This document shows, piece after piece, positions 24,313 through 36,496 of a stretch of DNA of 64,000 bases. Numbering within the stretch: the first letter of the stretch is position 1; every line of letters begins with the position of its first letter. The stretch is taken from the NCBI GenBank assembly GCA_023678885.1, contig CM042983.1, forward strand, positions 21,744,279 to 21,808,278, in the 5' to 3' direction. Position numbers and translations under genes: made by a program. Source of the DNA: Pogostemon cablin (taxonomy: Eukaryota > Streptophyta > Magnoliopsida > Lamiales > Lamiaceae). The notes under the pieces are model-generated. The model was not told where the DNA came from, searched no databases, and saw nothing but the letters and a program-made list of their open reading frames with translations.

Positions 24313-24505
24313 GTAGCAAAATATAAAGTGTAAGGTGTTCCTCGTCTCATCTCCCATCCGCACATAAGGCGTCGCCACCAACTACCACGGGAGACTCACC
24401 GGTGCCATGCTCTACCACGTGCCCTCCAACTAAATGCTTTCGTATCAACTCTTCTTTGTCGGACCCTTTGTTTTTGAATCCACCAAGAAACTGTCGTGTC
24501 ATTAA
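24313..24505 (+). pseudogene. Ole e 1-like pseudogene copy 3, 3' part
   Basis: Continues copy 3 after the chromovirus. It has remnants of the VFLVS.PIRR segment, then AMLYHVPSN, LFFVGPFVFESTKKL and a TAA (24503-24505) at the family stop position. Confidence 0.8.
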
Positions 24506-25230
24506 AACTCCATCATCCACTTTAATTAGATCTTTTATTTTCATCGTAATTGTATCGTCTAATAATATTTCTTTATTTACTTTGGAGTAAGAATTTAATT
24601 TGGTGAAAATCAGTGATGGCTCGAAATATTCCTATTTGCTCGAAATGTTCCTAAAGAATTGTGCTTTATTTTGATTTAATAAGAACACATATGTACAAAT
24701 ATATAAATACAAACGTGAAATTCTATTTATATTTCCAGTTTTCCTTCACCTTTCAATTTTACTGTATTTAAAACCATTAAATTTTAATCTTGATCATTCA
24801 TTTAATACTTTTGATCTCAATCAAGAACCTATTTATGCTAATAGTAATTTTTTTAATTAATAGTAATATAAATTTGTGAATATAAGAGATAATTTTGTTA
24901 TATTCCATTAATTGTTAATAAATATACTAATTTTAAAATAATATATCAATCAATATATTTTAATTTAATTTACATAAAGTTTATACGGTATTTATAAATA
25001 TTTAATTTTAATCTTGACCGTTTATTTAATACTTTTGATAATTATGTACCTATTTATGCCAATAATAATTTCTTTAATTTTTAATTAATAATATAAATTT
25101 GGTAAATATATGAGATATTTTTGGCATATTCCATTAATTGTCAATCAATAATATCAATCAATATATTTTAATTTAATTTATATAAAGTTTATATTTTGGT
25201 TTTATTTTTTCTTAATATTCAATTAATCTA
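24506..25230. repeat. U3 spacer
   Basis: AT-rich, homologous to 1920-2898, no gene. AATAAGAACACATATGTACA near 24678 is the decayed partner of the direct repeat described in U2. Confidence 0.7.
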
Positions 25231-25409
25231 TTCAAACTATTTAATTCTAGAAATAATTACTGATAGATACACATTTAATATCCATTATTACTGTGAGGTG
25301 CATCAATTTAAAATAATTACTCCTACATACAAAAATTAAAACAAAATACCAAATATAACCTTTTATACGTTATAATTCCTAATCACAATTACTCTCTAGT
25401 TTCTCTACC

Positions 25410-25690
25410 TCTGCGGAGCCATGTATTCGTCTTTTCTCAATTTATTAGCTTTGAGCTTGCGAAATCACCATCGTTATTGGACTATTCACCATAATCTCTA
25501 GCCTGGGCAAGTCGGTGTCTGGCTTCCTCCCCTGTCGATACTGCTACTGCCTCTGGTTGTTCCGACGGTGGAGAAGGTGGTGGGAAAATCAGTGCAACCA
25601 AAGTGATGGATCAGGTAGTTGCTTCAGCAATGGCGAAAGACGACAGCATTAGTGATGATTGGTCTGTAGGGCTTGCAATGTCGGCGTTGG
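25410..25690 (+). other. GC-richer captured block of MULE C (unidentified)
   Basis: Composition rises sharply against the flanks. Short open stretches exist in several frames but no family is recognised. It precedes the LRR fragment in the same element and may be another piece of the same gene or a separate capture. Confidence 0.35.
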
Positions 25691-26180
25691 CATCTGCGAG
25701 TTAGGTGTGCAGGATTTGATTCTTGCTAACAATAATTTTATTGGTATGAAGTAATTATCTTTACTTTTTTGTACAAAAGGAGACTGTCTTCATTTTTAAT
25801 GATGGTTGTTTCAGGTGGTATTCCAGAAGAAATTGGCTTAATAACTTACAAACATTGCTCTTGGGAAGCAACAGATTGAATTGCTCATTGCCAAAAGAAA
25901 TAAGAAACTTGACATTCCTTTTTACGTTATATCTTTGGGGTGAATGATTTCAGTAGTATGCAATGATTTTCAATTAATCAAATTTGTTTGAAAATACAAC
26001 ATTTTGTAGTTGTTCTTGAATTTTGTGTGGAGCATATAATAGTACAGGTAGTATTCCAACAGAGATGGTAAAACGAAGTAATTTAGAATTCTTTCGGATG
26101 GTAATGATTTAATAAATGGATCATTTCCACCTCAATTGGGGCACACTTAGGGAGTTAAACCTCATGAGCAACTCTTTATC
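25690..26180 (+). pseudogene. Captured LRR receptor-kinase-type gene fragment with an intron
   Basis: Segments read LGVQDLILANNNFIG, GIPEEIG, then shifted pieces of an LLLGSNRLN.SLPKEI-type repeat, a GSIPTEMVKRSNLEFF stretch and an NGSFPPQLGH stretch. These are extracellular leucine-rich repeats (LxxLxLxxNxLxGxIP) of plant LRR receptor-like kinases. A 71-bp interval, 25744-25814, begins GTATGAAG and ends TTTCAG, and removing it keeps the LRR frame in phase. It is therefore a retained intron, so the capture was from genomic DNA and not cDNA. No kinase domain and no start. Confidence 0.75.
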
Positions 26181-27152
26181 GAGGTAACTTCATCATTAAA
26201 AATTAAGTTGGGCTTCTTCTGTAAGGTAAAGAATTCTTTTTAATCTCTCTTAGAGTTTAAGAGATATGAGCGCTATTCCAACTTAGGAGAGAGAAACTTT
26301 AGGACATAAAAATAATTGATTTACAAATTTCTGACCATCCAACGTGATTTTCTGGATTAGAAGAGAGAGACTCTAACGTGATTATCCAATATTTGGGATG
26401 TACTTAATTTTATACTACATTTGAATTTATGTTGTATGTATCATTTGATGTTGTACACAAATTTTTGTGCAGTATATAATTTTTTTCATAAACATAACAC
26501 TTAAGATTCATATAATATGTGTTGCACATAATTTTTTGCTACACATAACATTTGCTGCACACAAATTTTTATGTTGTACATAATTTTTCGTTGTACATAA
26601 CATTTGATGCACTTAAATTTTATGCTACACATAATTTTTTATGTGCAGCTTATTCCAGGGGTATTATTGGAATATCATCATATATTTTTGTAGTTGTTAC
26701 TTATATTTTTTTTTATGTTTGTATCTCTTTGTAATAAGTGAATTTTCAATGTACCTTATAGTAAGTACCCCTTAATTCTAATTTAGTTTTAGTAAATAAA
26801 ATTTTTATTTAATATATTTTGATTTTGATATATATTTTTAGTGTAGTATTTACTTTAAAATACATCTTAATTTATTTTAATTATTGTATTTTATGATAAA
26901 ATATTGTCTTTATTTAACAGATAAAATTTCAGATAACTTTTTAATTGTTATCTAGACATGCTAGTATTAATAAATTATTTTGAAATAAATCGTAATAAAA
27001 TATTTAAACTCGATGGGTATAGGTATGACTACAAGGATATGAAAGAAATATATGTCATGCAAAATGTTATGCAAAAGTATACGTTTGGTCATTATGAGAC
27101 ATGAGATAGAGTTCTAAAGGCCAAAGTAATACAAGTTATAAGTAATAGTGAG

Positions 27153-27632
27153 TGTCGTTGGAGGGATCGGAGGAGTTGTGTCAAAGCTTCTCACATGTAG
27201 TGAGGAATTTAACTTGGAGACTCAAACCTTGACAAAAATACCGAACATGTCCCCGGTGCGTGCTGGAGCACCATAGGATAATGAACCACCTGCTACATTT
27301 GAAGCTCCACCATAATTGATGTTGTAATTAATCAATTATATGCTGTAAATTATATTGATTTGGAGATTATGAAGTATAATAAGAAGACTAATGAGAGAGT
27401 TTCAATCGGAAGATTGCCCGAACAAGTTGATTCTATGTACGGATGGGGTTTAGCATCTAGAGCATGTAGTGATCAGCTTGTTGTGATTGGAGAGCCTAGA
27501 AATGCTGGTGAAGGATTCATTGAAGTCAATTCATGGGTTCCGAGTGATGGTCCACAGCAGTGGGATCTGCTCCACAAAAAGAGTTCCAGCAGTTTTGTAC
27601 ATAATTGTACAGTGATGGGATGTGGAATGTGA
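27153..27632 (+). pseudogene. F-box/kelch (SKIP11-like) 3' fragment, copy 4
   Basis: The longest open piece (27360-27632) reads KYNKKTNERVSIGRLPEQVD, MYGWGLASRACSDQLVVIGE, EVNSWVPSDGPQQWDLL and VMGCGM. The family stop after VMGC is changed to a Gly codon, so the frame runs two codons on. The upstream part is broken and the F-box is absent. Confidence 0.85.
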
Positions 27633-28047
27633 CAACATGATGTGGTGTCGTATGCCGTATTTAGATACAACCTCCTGGATATGCTGTATCTTGACTAATG
27701 GGTTATTTATCAAAACTTTTTAATGTTCTGTACCTTTTTCTTTAGGACTGGAGGAGGATAGGATAGATTATCAGACTTCACTCAATATTCAATTTAATGC
27801 TTTTCTACATCTTAAAAAAAAAGAATACCGTAAAAGAAGTCAAGAGAAAACTCTCTTTTTTATTAATTAATTTTACTCCCTTAATACAATAATAAGACCA
27901 TCTATCTATACATTTATAAAACAAACATGAAATTCTATTTATATTTTCAATTTTCCTTCATCTTTTCAATTTTACTATATTTAAAAACCATTAAATTTTA
28001 ATCTTAATCGTTCATTTAATACTTTTGATCTCAATCATGAACCTATT
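27633..28047. repeat. U4 post-kelch sequence and spacer start, Ole e 1-like gene absent
   Basis: AT-rich and homologous to 1102-1388 joined directly to the spacer equivalent of about 2080. No gene. It ends at the solo LTR TSD CTATT (28043-28047). Confidence 0.7.
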
Positions 28048-30085
28048 TGTAACAACCACACCCTTCTACATTAAATTTTAGTGTGATTATTTTTATCGTG
28101 TTTGATTTACGTTACGTGGTGGAGGAATCTTCATACGCTCGTTATTTAAGTATTATTAGTTTAATTTCTCCCTATTTATCTGCTGCAGCTATATCAGAAA
28201 AGAAAGAGATTTAAAATTCTGTACCCTATCTTTTCCTTTCAATCCACGATCACCTCAACTTATCTATATGTAACAGAAATAGGAGAAACACATGCCCTTA
28301 TCTATTAAGTAGTTTTTGCGTCGATCACTCTTCTCTCACCCACATCCATGAACTCAATACACTGCATTACTTCTCCATTCAGTGAATAGAAAAAAAAAAT
28401 ATACTCTTCGAAATCATAGAGTAAGAACACCCTTACGATCTATACTGCTATACACACTTACCCAAATTCCAGTCACATGAAATTCAACATTTAGCGAGTG
28501 ACACACGTGAAGGATTATACAGACTGAGTTCAAAATCCATCGTTGGTATGTTATGAATTTTCATATCATTATAGCAATGCACGAGTTACTGCAAACCATC
28601 ATTTTCTATATACCAAGTTGTTCCTTAAATTTTATTATACTCTTGTAAATTTTTATGTACTTACAATATACGTTGATTCCTTGTATTTGCTTGAGTCTCT
28701 TACCAAAATCTAACTAGTAGCCCTCCTTTCTACTCTAATTCATTCCATTATGATTTCGATAGTTTGATCTTTTATGTAATGGGTTGTTTCAAAGCATGTG
28801 GATTGACAGACGAACTTAACGTAGATGTGAGAGTTCTCTTTGTTGGGCATATTCATGTAGTATTTATCGGTATACATGGTGATGTGTACGCTTCATGATA
28901 ATTCAAGGAGTATGGGGTTAAATCTTGGTATACGTTGGGGTTTTACTGTTGCAAGTATTGTTCCATGATAATCCATAGAAAAATTCCAACGTAATACCCG
29001 TATGCATTAGATTGGCTAAGTTAAGTTTGTTTGAATGTTATTGCTGCCAAACGTTGTGTTAAGAAAGTGGATCTTATCTTGCAAAAGTGAATTGCCAATT
29101 CAGATTTTGATTGGCCGAGCAATAAGCTAATGATTAGTGGGCTAATTACTAGTTATTCACTATGCATACGTGGCCTATTTCTATCTCCTTTTTACTAATA
29201 GCAATGGACAACTATTTAGTAATTACACTTGAATGGATTTAGAAATAAAACTAGTCTGCCCTCCATTCTTATGTACTGTGAGTCAGGTTGCCTGTGTGAT
29301 TGAAAATTATTCTAAGATTAAAGTATTTTATACTCTTGGTAGGCAACACGATTTGTGAGAAGAAAACTAAGGGCATGCATTTCATCATTCTAATCCTTCA
29401 GCATATTTGAGGTGGGGAATTTCTAAAACCTTTTTGTCTACTGTATGTACTTACGTGTTTACATTTAATGAATTATTTTACAGTCCCACAGTCATAGAGT
29501 ACTCTCGTAGTACTATCACAGTTACCTAAACCCCACTTTCAGGTGTCGAGATTCTTAATTGGTCCTAGGGTAATGCCCGCCGAGTTTCATGATCGATCAT
29601 CACAGTCACAGAATATTTTATGATGTATGATTACGTTTATGTTAATATGTGTACTTACTGTAGACGAATATTTTTCCCACTAAGTAATTGTTTACTCACC
29701 CATTTCAATAAAATTATTTTCACAGGTTGAGGAGCAAGACGAGGTATGACCCGGTGGAAGCGAAATGTTTGCTTTAATAAAAGTTTACTTTATATTTCTT
29801 TATAAGCCATTAGGCAAAGATTTTGATTATATTTTCCTATATGTTGATAATTTTCCAAAAAGTTAATAAATTGATAATCATGTTGATATTTACTTATTTC
29901 TCTAAACCTTGTATTCTTTGAATCTTTAGTAATGGATCTGACTTATGATATTTTATCTTGAACTTTTAGATAATTTTCACGACAGGTCAGTATGTTTTTA
30001 TGAATTTTAAATTTTAATTTGATTCTTCTTAAAACTGTTGCCACGATGTGTGCTTATCTATTAATCATTTTATTTATATATTTAT

Positions 30086-30126
<41 letters not shown>

Positions 30127-30422
30127 CTTAAATTAAGTCATTTGCTATTTAGTGGTATTAAATTACACAATTGAGTCCCCTATTTATTCTTGTGGTAAGT
30201 GGAGAAATTATTTCCTTTCCTAAGTGGGTCATAGAAGTTATTTTAGTATTTTAGGAATTTAGATATTTCATTCATATCTAGAAAAGGGAAACAAGTTTAT
30301 TAATAGAATAATTTACAAAGCTACAAATATTTTTTGTTTATGAACATTTATATTTTTCTTTTATAGAATTTTATTAATAACAATATGTCATGGGAATTTC
30401 TATCCAAAATTGGGTCGTTACA
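28048..30422. mobile_element. Solo LTR, probably Ty3/gypsy
   Basis: A 2375-bp insertion beginning TGTAACAACC and ending GGTCGTTACA (complement TGTAACGACC), flanked by perfect CTATT duplications (28043-28047 and 30423-30427). The unit spacer gives the empty site. No coding sequence, PBS or PPT, so it is a recombination remnant. A GTTGAGGAGCAAGACGAGGT stretch and the length suggest a chromovirus LTR of a family other than the two fuller chromoviruses. Confidence 0.88.
30090..30122. repeat. (TA)n microsatellite
   Basis: About 16 TA units in the solo LTR. Confidence 0.95.
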
Positions 30423-30427
30423 CTATT

Positions 30428-31239
30428 TATGCCAATAATAATTTCTTTTTATTTTTAGATAATTTTTTTTAATTAATAATATTAATTGGTAAATATAAGA
30501 GATAACTTTGTTATATTCCATTAATTCTCAATCAATATAATAATTTTATAATAATATATCAATCAATATTCAATCAATATATTTTAATTTAATTTACAAA
30601 AAATATATACTATATTTAGAAACGTTCAATATTAATCTTAACCGTTCATTTAATACTTTGGATAATCTTGAACCTATTTATGCCAATAATAATTTTTTTA
30701 TTTTTTAAGTAATAATATAAATATGGTAAATATAAGAGGTATTTTTGGCATATTCCAATAATTGTTAATCAATAATATCAGTCAAGATTCAATCAATATA
30801 TTTTATTTTAATTTATATTTTGGTTTATTTTTTCTTAATATATTCAATTAGTCTATTAAAACTATTTAATTCGAATTTAATTTTAGTGCACAATTTTTTT
30901 ATTTAATATATTTTGATTTTGGTTTTTTTTAAATGTAGTATTTACTTTAAAATACATCTTAATTTAGTTCTATTTTATGTTAAAATATTGTCTTCATTTA
31001 AATGATCAAATTTAAGTTAACTTTTTAATTGTTAATTGTTATCTAGACCCGTGAGTATTAATAAATTATTTTGAAATATATCGTAGTAAAATTTTAAACT
31101 CGACGTGTAAAAGTATGACTCGAAGAATATGAAAAAAAATATCATGCAAAATGTTATGCAAAAGTATATATTTGGTCATTATGGAACATTAGATGAAGTT
31201 CCAAAGGCTAAAGTAATTAAAAGTTATAAGTAATAGTGA
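30428..31239. repeat. U4 spacer remainder and U5 leader
   Basis: AT-rich, homologous to 2230-2898 and then to 1-636 without the MITE. No gene. Confidence 0.7.
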
Positions 31240-32102
31240 GTGTCGTTGGAGGGATCGGATTAGGAGTTCAGTCAAACCTTCTCACATGTGGTGAGGAATT
31301 TAACTTGGACACTCAAACTGGCTCCTCGTTCAATTCTTTCGAATTCATTGGATCCTTTTCGACGCTCGAGAATCCCCTCCCCTTTTTCCTTCCATATTTT
31401 GGACATTAGCTCCATGGAACAATATGTTACTGTTGAAACACGGAAAAATTGAAACTTAGATCAAAACACTACCGTGATTTTGAACCTGTTCTTTCGATGA
31501 CCCCTCTTAATTGAGATGAGACAGGAGATCCAATGTTTGAATTGAAGTAGTAATTGCTTTGATTCCATCATCCATATTAGGATCAGGTTATACTTGAAAA
31601 GTATTTCTTTTTGGTTTCAATTGTTTCAGATGTGAAACGATATTAGTCACTTCGTAGTCGAGCCCTCCTTGTCGGTGGATAACTTATTTCTGACCAGCTA
31701 GACAGAAATACCGAGCATGTCCCAATGCACGCTAGTGCACCATGGGATAATGAACCACCTGCTACATTTGAAGCTCCACCACTAATTGTTATTGTAAATA
31801 ATAGAATATATGTTGCACATTATATTGATTTGGAGATTAGAAAGTATAATAAGGAGATTAATGAGTGGGTTTTAGTTGGAAGGTTGCCCAAACGAGCTGA
31901 TTCTATGCATGGATGGGTTTTAACATTTAAAGCATGTGGTGATCAGCTTGTTGTAATTGAAGGGCCTCGAAATGCTAGTGAAAGATTCATCAAAGTCAAT
32001 TCATGAGTTCCCATTGATGGTCCACAGTAGTGGGATCTGCTCAACATAAAGAGTTGCAGTAATTTTGTATATAATTGTGCGGTGATGGGATGTGGAATAT
32101 GA
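31240..32102 (+). pseudogene. F-box/kelch (SKIP11-like) 3' fragment, copy 5
   Basis: The same C-terminal kelch fragment, with the longest clean stretch of all copies at 31725-32006 (DLEIRKYNKEINEWVLVGRL, FKACGDQLVVIEGPRNA). It is interrupted at 31320-31700 by unrelated sequence and ends two codons past the lost family stop. Non-functional. Confidence 0.83.
31320..31700. other. 381-bp insertion of unknown origin in kelch copy 5
   Basis: Absent from the other five kelch copies, which read straight across this point. It is more GC-balanced than the surroundings. It has no visible terminal repeats, poly(A) or clear duplication. The minus strand gives coding-like stretches such as PNMDDGIKAITTSIQTLDLL and CFNSNILFHGANVQNMEGK separated by stops, reminiscent of organellar sequence, but I cannot name the source. 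Confidence 0.5.
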
Positions 32103-32166
32103 CACCATGCAGTGTGGTGTCTCTTGCCATATTTAGAGACGTCCTCCTAAATATGCTACATCCTGG

Positions 32167-33833
32167 TGATGAGGGTTTTCTCAACACACAAATTAATCCT
32201 CAAGTATAAGGATATCAATTGTAGTCGCGAAGATGACCAAGTTACAATATCGAACCCACGGGACGGATAAATATCAATTTTGTTATCTTCTAGTATATTT
32301 TAGACTATGTTGGTAATTGTAAAGGTTTAATGGATAATAACTTCTAATCAAAATAACAAAAGAAATAGCAAGAGTAGAGAAAAGTGAGTTGTGATCAATA
32401 AGAATGATAGGTAGTTCGTCGGGTCATCCAGTTTCACTAGCAATTCGTATTTTCATGTGATGGTGTCCGACTCTGCCCTGTGGTTTGTGGACGCATCACT
32501 AGACCATGCAAGTTTACTCTATAGACACAAGTAAATATGCGCTTGACACGTGTGAATAACATCGGAGCAAGAGATATGCTTCACCCCCCCTTTCTAGGTA
32601 CTATCATAATCAATTATCTTCTACGTCTAGAATCTAACCCGATTTGATCTCCCTTTTTAGGTACTATAAAGTTATACTCTTCATCCTATTCATCAACCCG
32701 AATTCAATTCAATTCATGAATATTCATATAAGACAGTTCTAATAATACTTCGGAATCCCTTCACTTAGAATTATAACAATAAACCCTGCTCAGTAGTGAA
32801 CGCACTCAATCAATAACCATGTTATGTATTCAGACTCTACACAACGATCATTGATGCACAAAACGACTATGAGTATGGATTAAATATGCAATCTTATATA
32901 AAACAAATCACAGGTAGTGTTGTACGGAGTTTTACACACGAAACACGAATTACATCATGAAACTTTCATAACCCTAGAACTACCAAGGTGGTTCTAGCCC
33001 ATGATTGATCTATGAACAATCATGGTTAGATTTATCATTCTTACTTGAACCTTCAGCGAACCTTTGTTACAGCCCTCCGGATGGATCACCACCTCTACTC
33101 TTGTCTCTCCTACGATTGACGATCAAAAGCTCTCTTTATTCTCTGTATGAGCCTCCTTTTATACTTGTAATCACGTCTCTAGGGCTTGGAATGGGCTTTC
33201 TAAGTGATCTCACGCATTTCGGCCTCGAAAATCCGGATAAGGTAAGTTCTCGCACATAGGTTCGACCACGTCAAGCAGGTCGAACCCCTAGCCACAGGTC
33301 GAACCCCAGGTCGAACCCCGCTACTGGAAGAATTCTGCACAGGTTCGACCTTCTAGACAGGTCGAACCACTTAGGCCTTGGTCGAACCCCAGGTCGAACC
33401 TCAGCACTGGACAACTCCCGCTCCCGATTCGACCAACTGGCAAGTCGAACCCAAACGTCGTGGTCGAATCCTCCTTCTTACAAATTGGTTCGACCATGGT
33501 TCGACCTGATGGCCAGGTCGAACTAGCCGAGTCGTGGTCGAATCAATCTCTGTACGTCCAGCAACGTTGGTTCGACCTGCTGGAGAGGTCGAACTCTCCT
33601 CCAGCCAGGTCGAACCCACCTACTTCTTGGGCGGTTCGCGTGGCTTCGACTCCGTCTCTTCGATTCTTGGCTCTTTCACTCTGTTTTTGATAAGAAAACA
33701 CTCAAATAGCTCCACTAACACCTGATTCATGCTAATTCACAATATATATAGGTTTTCCACCTATTTCCATATAGAAACTCTCCAAAACTAGCACAAAACA
33801 TAGCGCCAAACTTGTGAATTTACACACTCATCA
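32167..33833 (-). repeat. 3' LTR of the Athila element
   Basis: Begins TGATGAGGG and ends CTCATCA on the plus strand. It contains a GGTTCGACC-type array at 33260-33650 and a TATAAAAGG box on the minus strand (33155-33163). Confidence 0.95.
33260..33655. repeat. GGTTCGACC/GGTCGAACC array, 3' LTR
   Basis: About 6 forward TTCGACC and 12 reverse GTCGAA cores in 400 bp, spaced irregularly by 10-45 bp. A forward core is usually followed within 10-15 bp by its exact complement, which permits 9-bp stems. Confidence 0.9.
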
Positions 33834-33847
33834 AACCCCCAAACTTA
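33834..33847 (-). promoter_or_regulatory. Polypurine tract before the 3' LTR
   Basis: The minus strand reads AAGTTTGGGGGTTTGATGAG, with the LTR starting at TGATGAG. This is the plus-strand cDNA priming site. Confidence 0.8.
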
Positions 33848-35162
33848 CATGTTGCTCGTCCCGAGGCAACCCATTTAAACCACAGGAGTCGTGTATAATT
33901 CAACAAGATCAAGTACAACACATATTACACATGCCACTTCATTGAATCAAACAAGAATTACTTGCATCAAATATGCCACTCATGTAAAATCAATCCAATC
34001 ACACACCATTCGGAGTACTAAGTAATCTCACTGACAAGATAAGTCTTTACTCTCTTTCGCTCGTGCGTGAGGCACTATAGGCTAGTATAAACACTCATAT
34101 CAATTCATATTCACGCGTAACCATAAGCTTGACAAAGGTCTCAAAAATCAACTCACATTAGATTAATACTAGGATCACAAAGGACTTGTTTCTAGGTTGT
34201 AATGTTGGCTCTTTGGAAAGAGTAGGAAAATTTGGTCATAGTAACTTAATACACTAGTAGAGAGTTACCTTGGAGGTTCTTGATTTCTCATTCGGCTTCA
34301 TATTCTCCTCCAACTCTTCTCTTGCACTTGCAATTATCAATTTTCCTTCTCTTCCTTGCATCAACATCATTCTTCTTTTAATTGCTCGGGTACCAGTTAT
34401 AGGCACTACCCTTCTCGAACATCGTTCGGCTGTTTCTTAAAAACTTCAAGCCCCATGTATTAGCAATTCGGGGTACCAATTTCAGGCACTATCCCTAACA
34501 AGATTTAACCATGCACTTTTCTTACTGAACCTCATTCCATCTTCCCTTTGTTTCTTCCACACTTATTCACCTTATTCTCTCTACCAATGAATAGGGTATT
34601 TTCAAAGCTCAAATAAGGTAATTAAGGCTCTTATATTTGGCTTGCCAAAGAAAAAGCTTTTAAAAGGCTCAAACAGGGCTACCAAAGATTTATAAAATCA
34701 TTAGGAAAGGTAAAATTTGGCTAAGTGACTCAATTAATCAAAAATGGCCTAAGATCATATCCTAATATTTCATCAATTGTAAGTTTCACACAAGACTCCA
34801 AGCCAAGTTCTAGAATACGTTCATACGAATGATTCTCTCAAGAATAAACTATCATGATTAATCATGATAAAGGCTCAAATCCTCACATAGGTAATCAATT
34901 CCTAATACTCCTCATAGCACATAATCAAAATCAATTCCTCATGAATTCCATATATTTAACAAATTATTCATGCTCTTTCTAAATGAAAATAAACACGTAA
35001 ACATATGAATGCACAGAATCAATAACCCATATACAGAACAACGATACAAGATCAAGTATATCAAGTACATGCCACTCACACATGAATCACACCCCAATCT
35101 GTAAAAATAAAAAGAAGAATGGGAGATAAGATGAATCGGAGAAGCCAAAAGAAAACCTGAAA
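33848..35162 (-). other. Athila 3' untranslated region
   Basis: 1.3 kb between ORF1 and the PPT. No gene is seen on either strand. Two similar GGTACCAGTTATAGGCACTA / GGTACCAATTTCAGGCACTA segments (34388 and 34474) form a short repeat. Confidence 0.6.
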
Positions 35163-36496
35163 CTACTCCCTAGGAGCATCATCATCCTCATCATCATCGT
35201 CATCCTCATCCATTCTATTTTCCATAGCTCGGCATAGACTGGTAATGTGCTTATCCATCATATCCACTCGACTACTCACTCTACCAACACGCTCATCCAA
35301 GGCAGAGTACCTTTCGTTCAGCGTGGCGTAGTTGGCGTTAGCGAGCGCGAGTTGCCTGTTCGTCTCTTGCTGTGCAGCTACCACCGCGATCAGCTGCTCA
35401 TGAATCAAGCGAAGCTGCTCCCGAGTACCTGGAACTGCTCGCCACTGCTGTGGTCCCGGAGCATGCTGAGGCGCATCATGCTGCTCTCCTTCTGAAATCT
35501 CCATCTCCGGCTGCTCATCTACCTGATCCTCCTCTTCAGACTGCTGTGGCTGAGGTGGACGGAACTCTCCTCGATCAACAATCTGCTATAACTCAGCCAT
35601 CCTTCCCTCAGCACACATCTGTGCTACCACTCTCCAATCACCACCCGACTTCGCTGCCACGGATAAAGCGGTGTGTCCAAGAGAATTCATTAGCCTATTC
35701 CTTGCTTCCCGAATAGTCGTCAATAACCCTCCAATATTCACCTTTTGAAAACCAATGGTCTTGAATCGATTCAGCTGCGCAATAAAATAAGCTCCAACGT
35801 TGAACTTCACTCCATTCAGCATACACCACATGGCATATAGCTCTCCTCTAGACACAACACTCCCCTCCGAGCGGGCGAACAACGTGTTGCTCAGGACGCG
35901 GTCCATGTACCTCAAGACATGGTTCTTTATTGCGGAAGCACGAGCCTGTCTGGTCTTATAATCACGAATCTCCCCAGTGATCTCCCTCCAAAACCGCTTT
36001 ACACTGAATGCAGCATTTTCTAAACGAGGGATCTCCAAAGGCGTCTCAAATAGCTCGTTGAAATCCTCAGACGTCCATCTCCTACTCACTCCACCAAGCT
36101 GAAACGTACACCGATAGGGGTATCCAAGCGGGTCCTTCTCCATCTCAAACGAGCAAACTACTTCCGCGGTAACATGGAAGTACGTCGGCCTCTTCAACTC
36201 CATGAATCTTCGGATCCCTACTTGATCAAACATCCAAAATATATCATCCCCTATTCTCATTATCCTCATCGCTTCATCATCTTGGTATCGAGTGCGAGCT
36301 ATCTTGTCTGAAACTTCTTCCCACTTCTCTTTAATCTCATCCCAACCTTGCATCCTAATCTTGAAGTTATCAGGTAAACGGTCTTGTAGCCTTAGTTTTC
36401 TTGTCACTTTGTCCAAATTTGAAGGCCTGTCATGCCTCTTCTTTGATCTCTCCTCCTCTGCCTTTTCTTTTCCTTTACTTGATACTTGTCCCTTTC
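35163..36496 (-). pseudogene. Athila ORF1 (env-position protein), main exon
   Basis: Downstream of integrase, Athila elements carry an extra gene, historically called env-like, with the ATHILA ORF-1 domain. This frame has that character: a Lys/Glu-rich start, a central FWMFDQVGIRRFMELKRPTY and RYMDRVLSNTLFARSEG region, then a Gln-rich and coiled-coil-like tail ending in an Asp/Glu run. A TAG at 35586-35588 separates the first ~300 codons from an in-frame 113-codon remainder. The change looks like one C-to-T transition. I see no transmembrane segment. The upstream Met at 36525-36527 is probably intronic, because an acceptor lies at 36497-36498. Confidence 0.8.

Larger units (their letters stand above)
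9740..25230. repeat. Tandem pseudogene unit U3, split by two retroelements
   Basis: The unit sequence reads continuously if 10891-16197 (copia) and 16508-24312 (chromovirus) are skipped. It has leader 9740-10128, kelch fragment, 10608-10890, Ole e 1-like 5' part 16198-16507, its 3' part 24313-24505, then spacer to 25230. Without the insertions it is about 2.4 kb. Confidence 0.85.
25250..26771. mobile_element. Pack-MULE C (non-autonomous Mutator-like element)
   Basis: Flanked by perfect 9-bp duplications TTAATTCTA (25241-25249 and 26772-26780). The ends GAAATAATTACTGATAGATACA and the complement GGGGTACTTACTATAAGG match those of MULE D. A CAAATATAACC motif near the left end and TATTGGAATATCATCATATA near the right end are also shared with D. 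It has an array of TGCACATAATTTTT-type subterminal repeats (26460-26650). No transposase. The interior carries plant gene fragments. Confidence 0.87.
25231..30854. repeat. Tandem pseudogene unit U4
   Basis: Leader interrupted by MULE C, then the kelch fragment, then spacer interrupted by a solo LTR. It has no Ole e 1-like sequence: the region goes from the 3' side of the kelch fragment straight to the spacer through a single AATAAGACCATCTATCTATA (27889-27908). Confidence 0.82.

Noticed and set aside
33260..33655. GGTTCGACC/GGTCGAACC array as a CRISPR-like array
   Set aside because: The repeat is 9 bp, both orientations alternate, spacing is irregular, and it lies in a plant retroelement. No cas-like genes are present.
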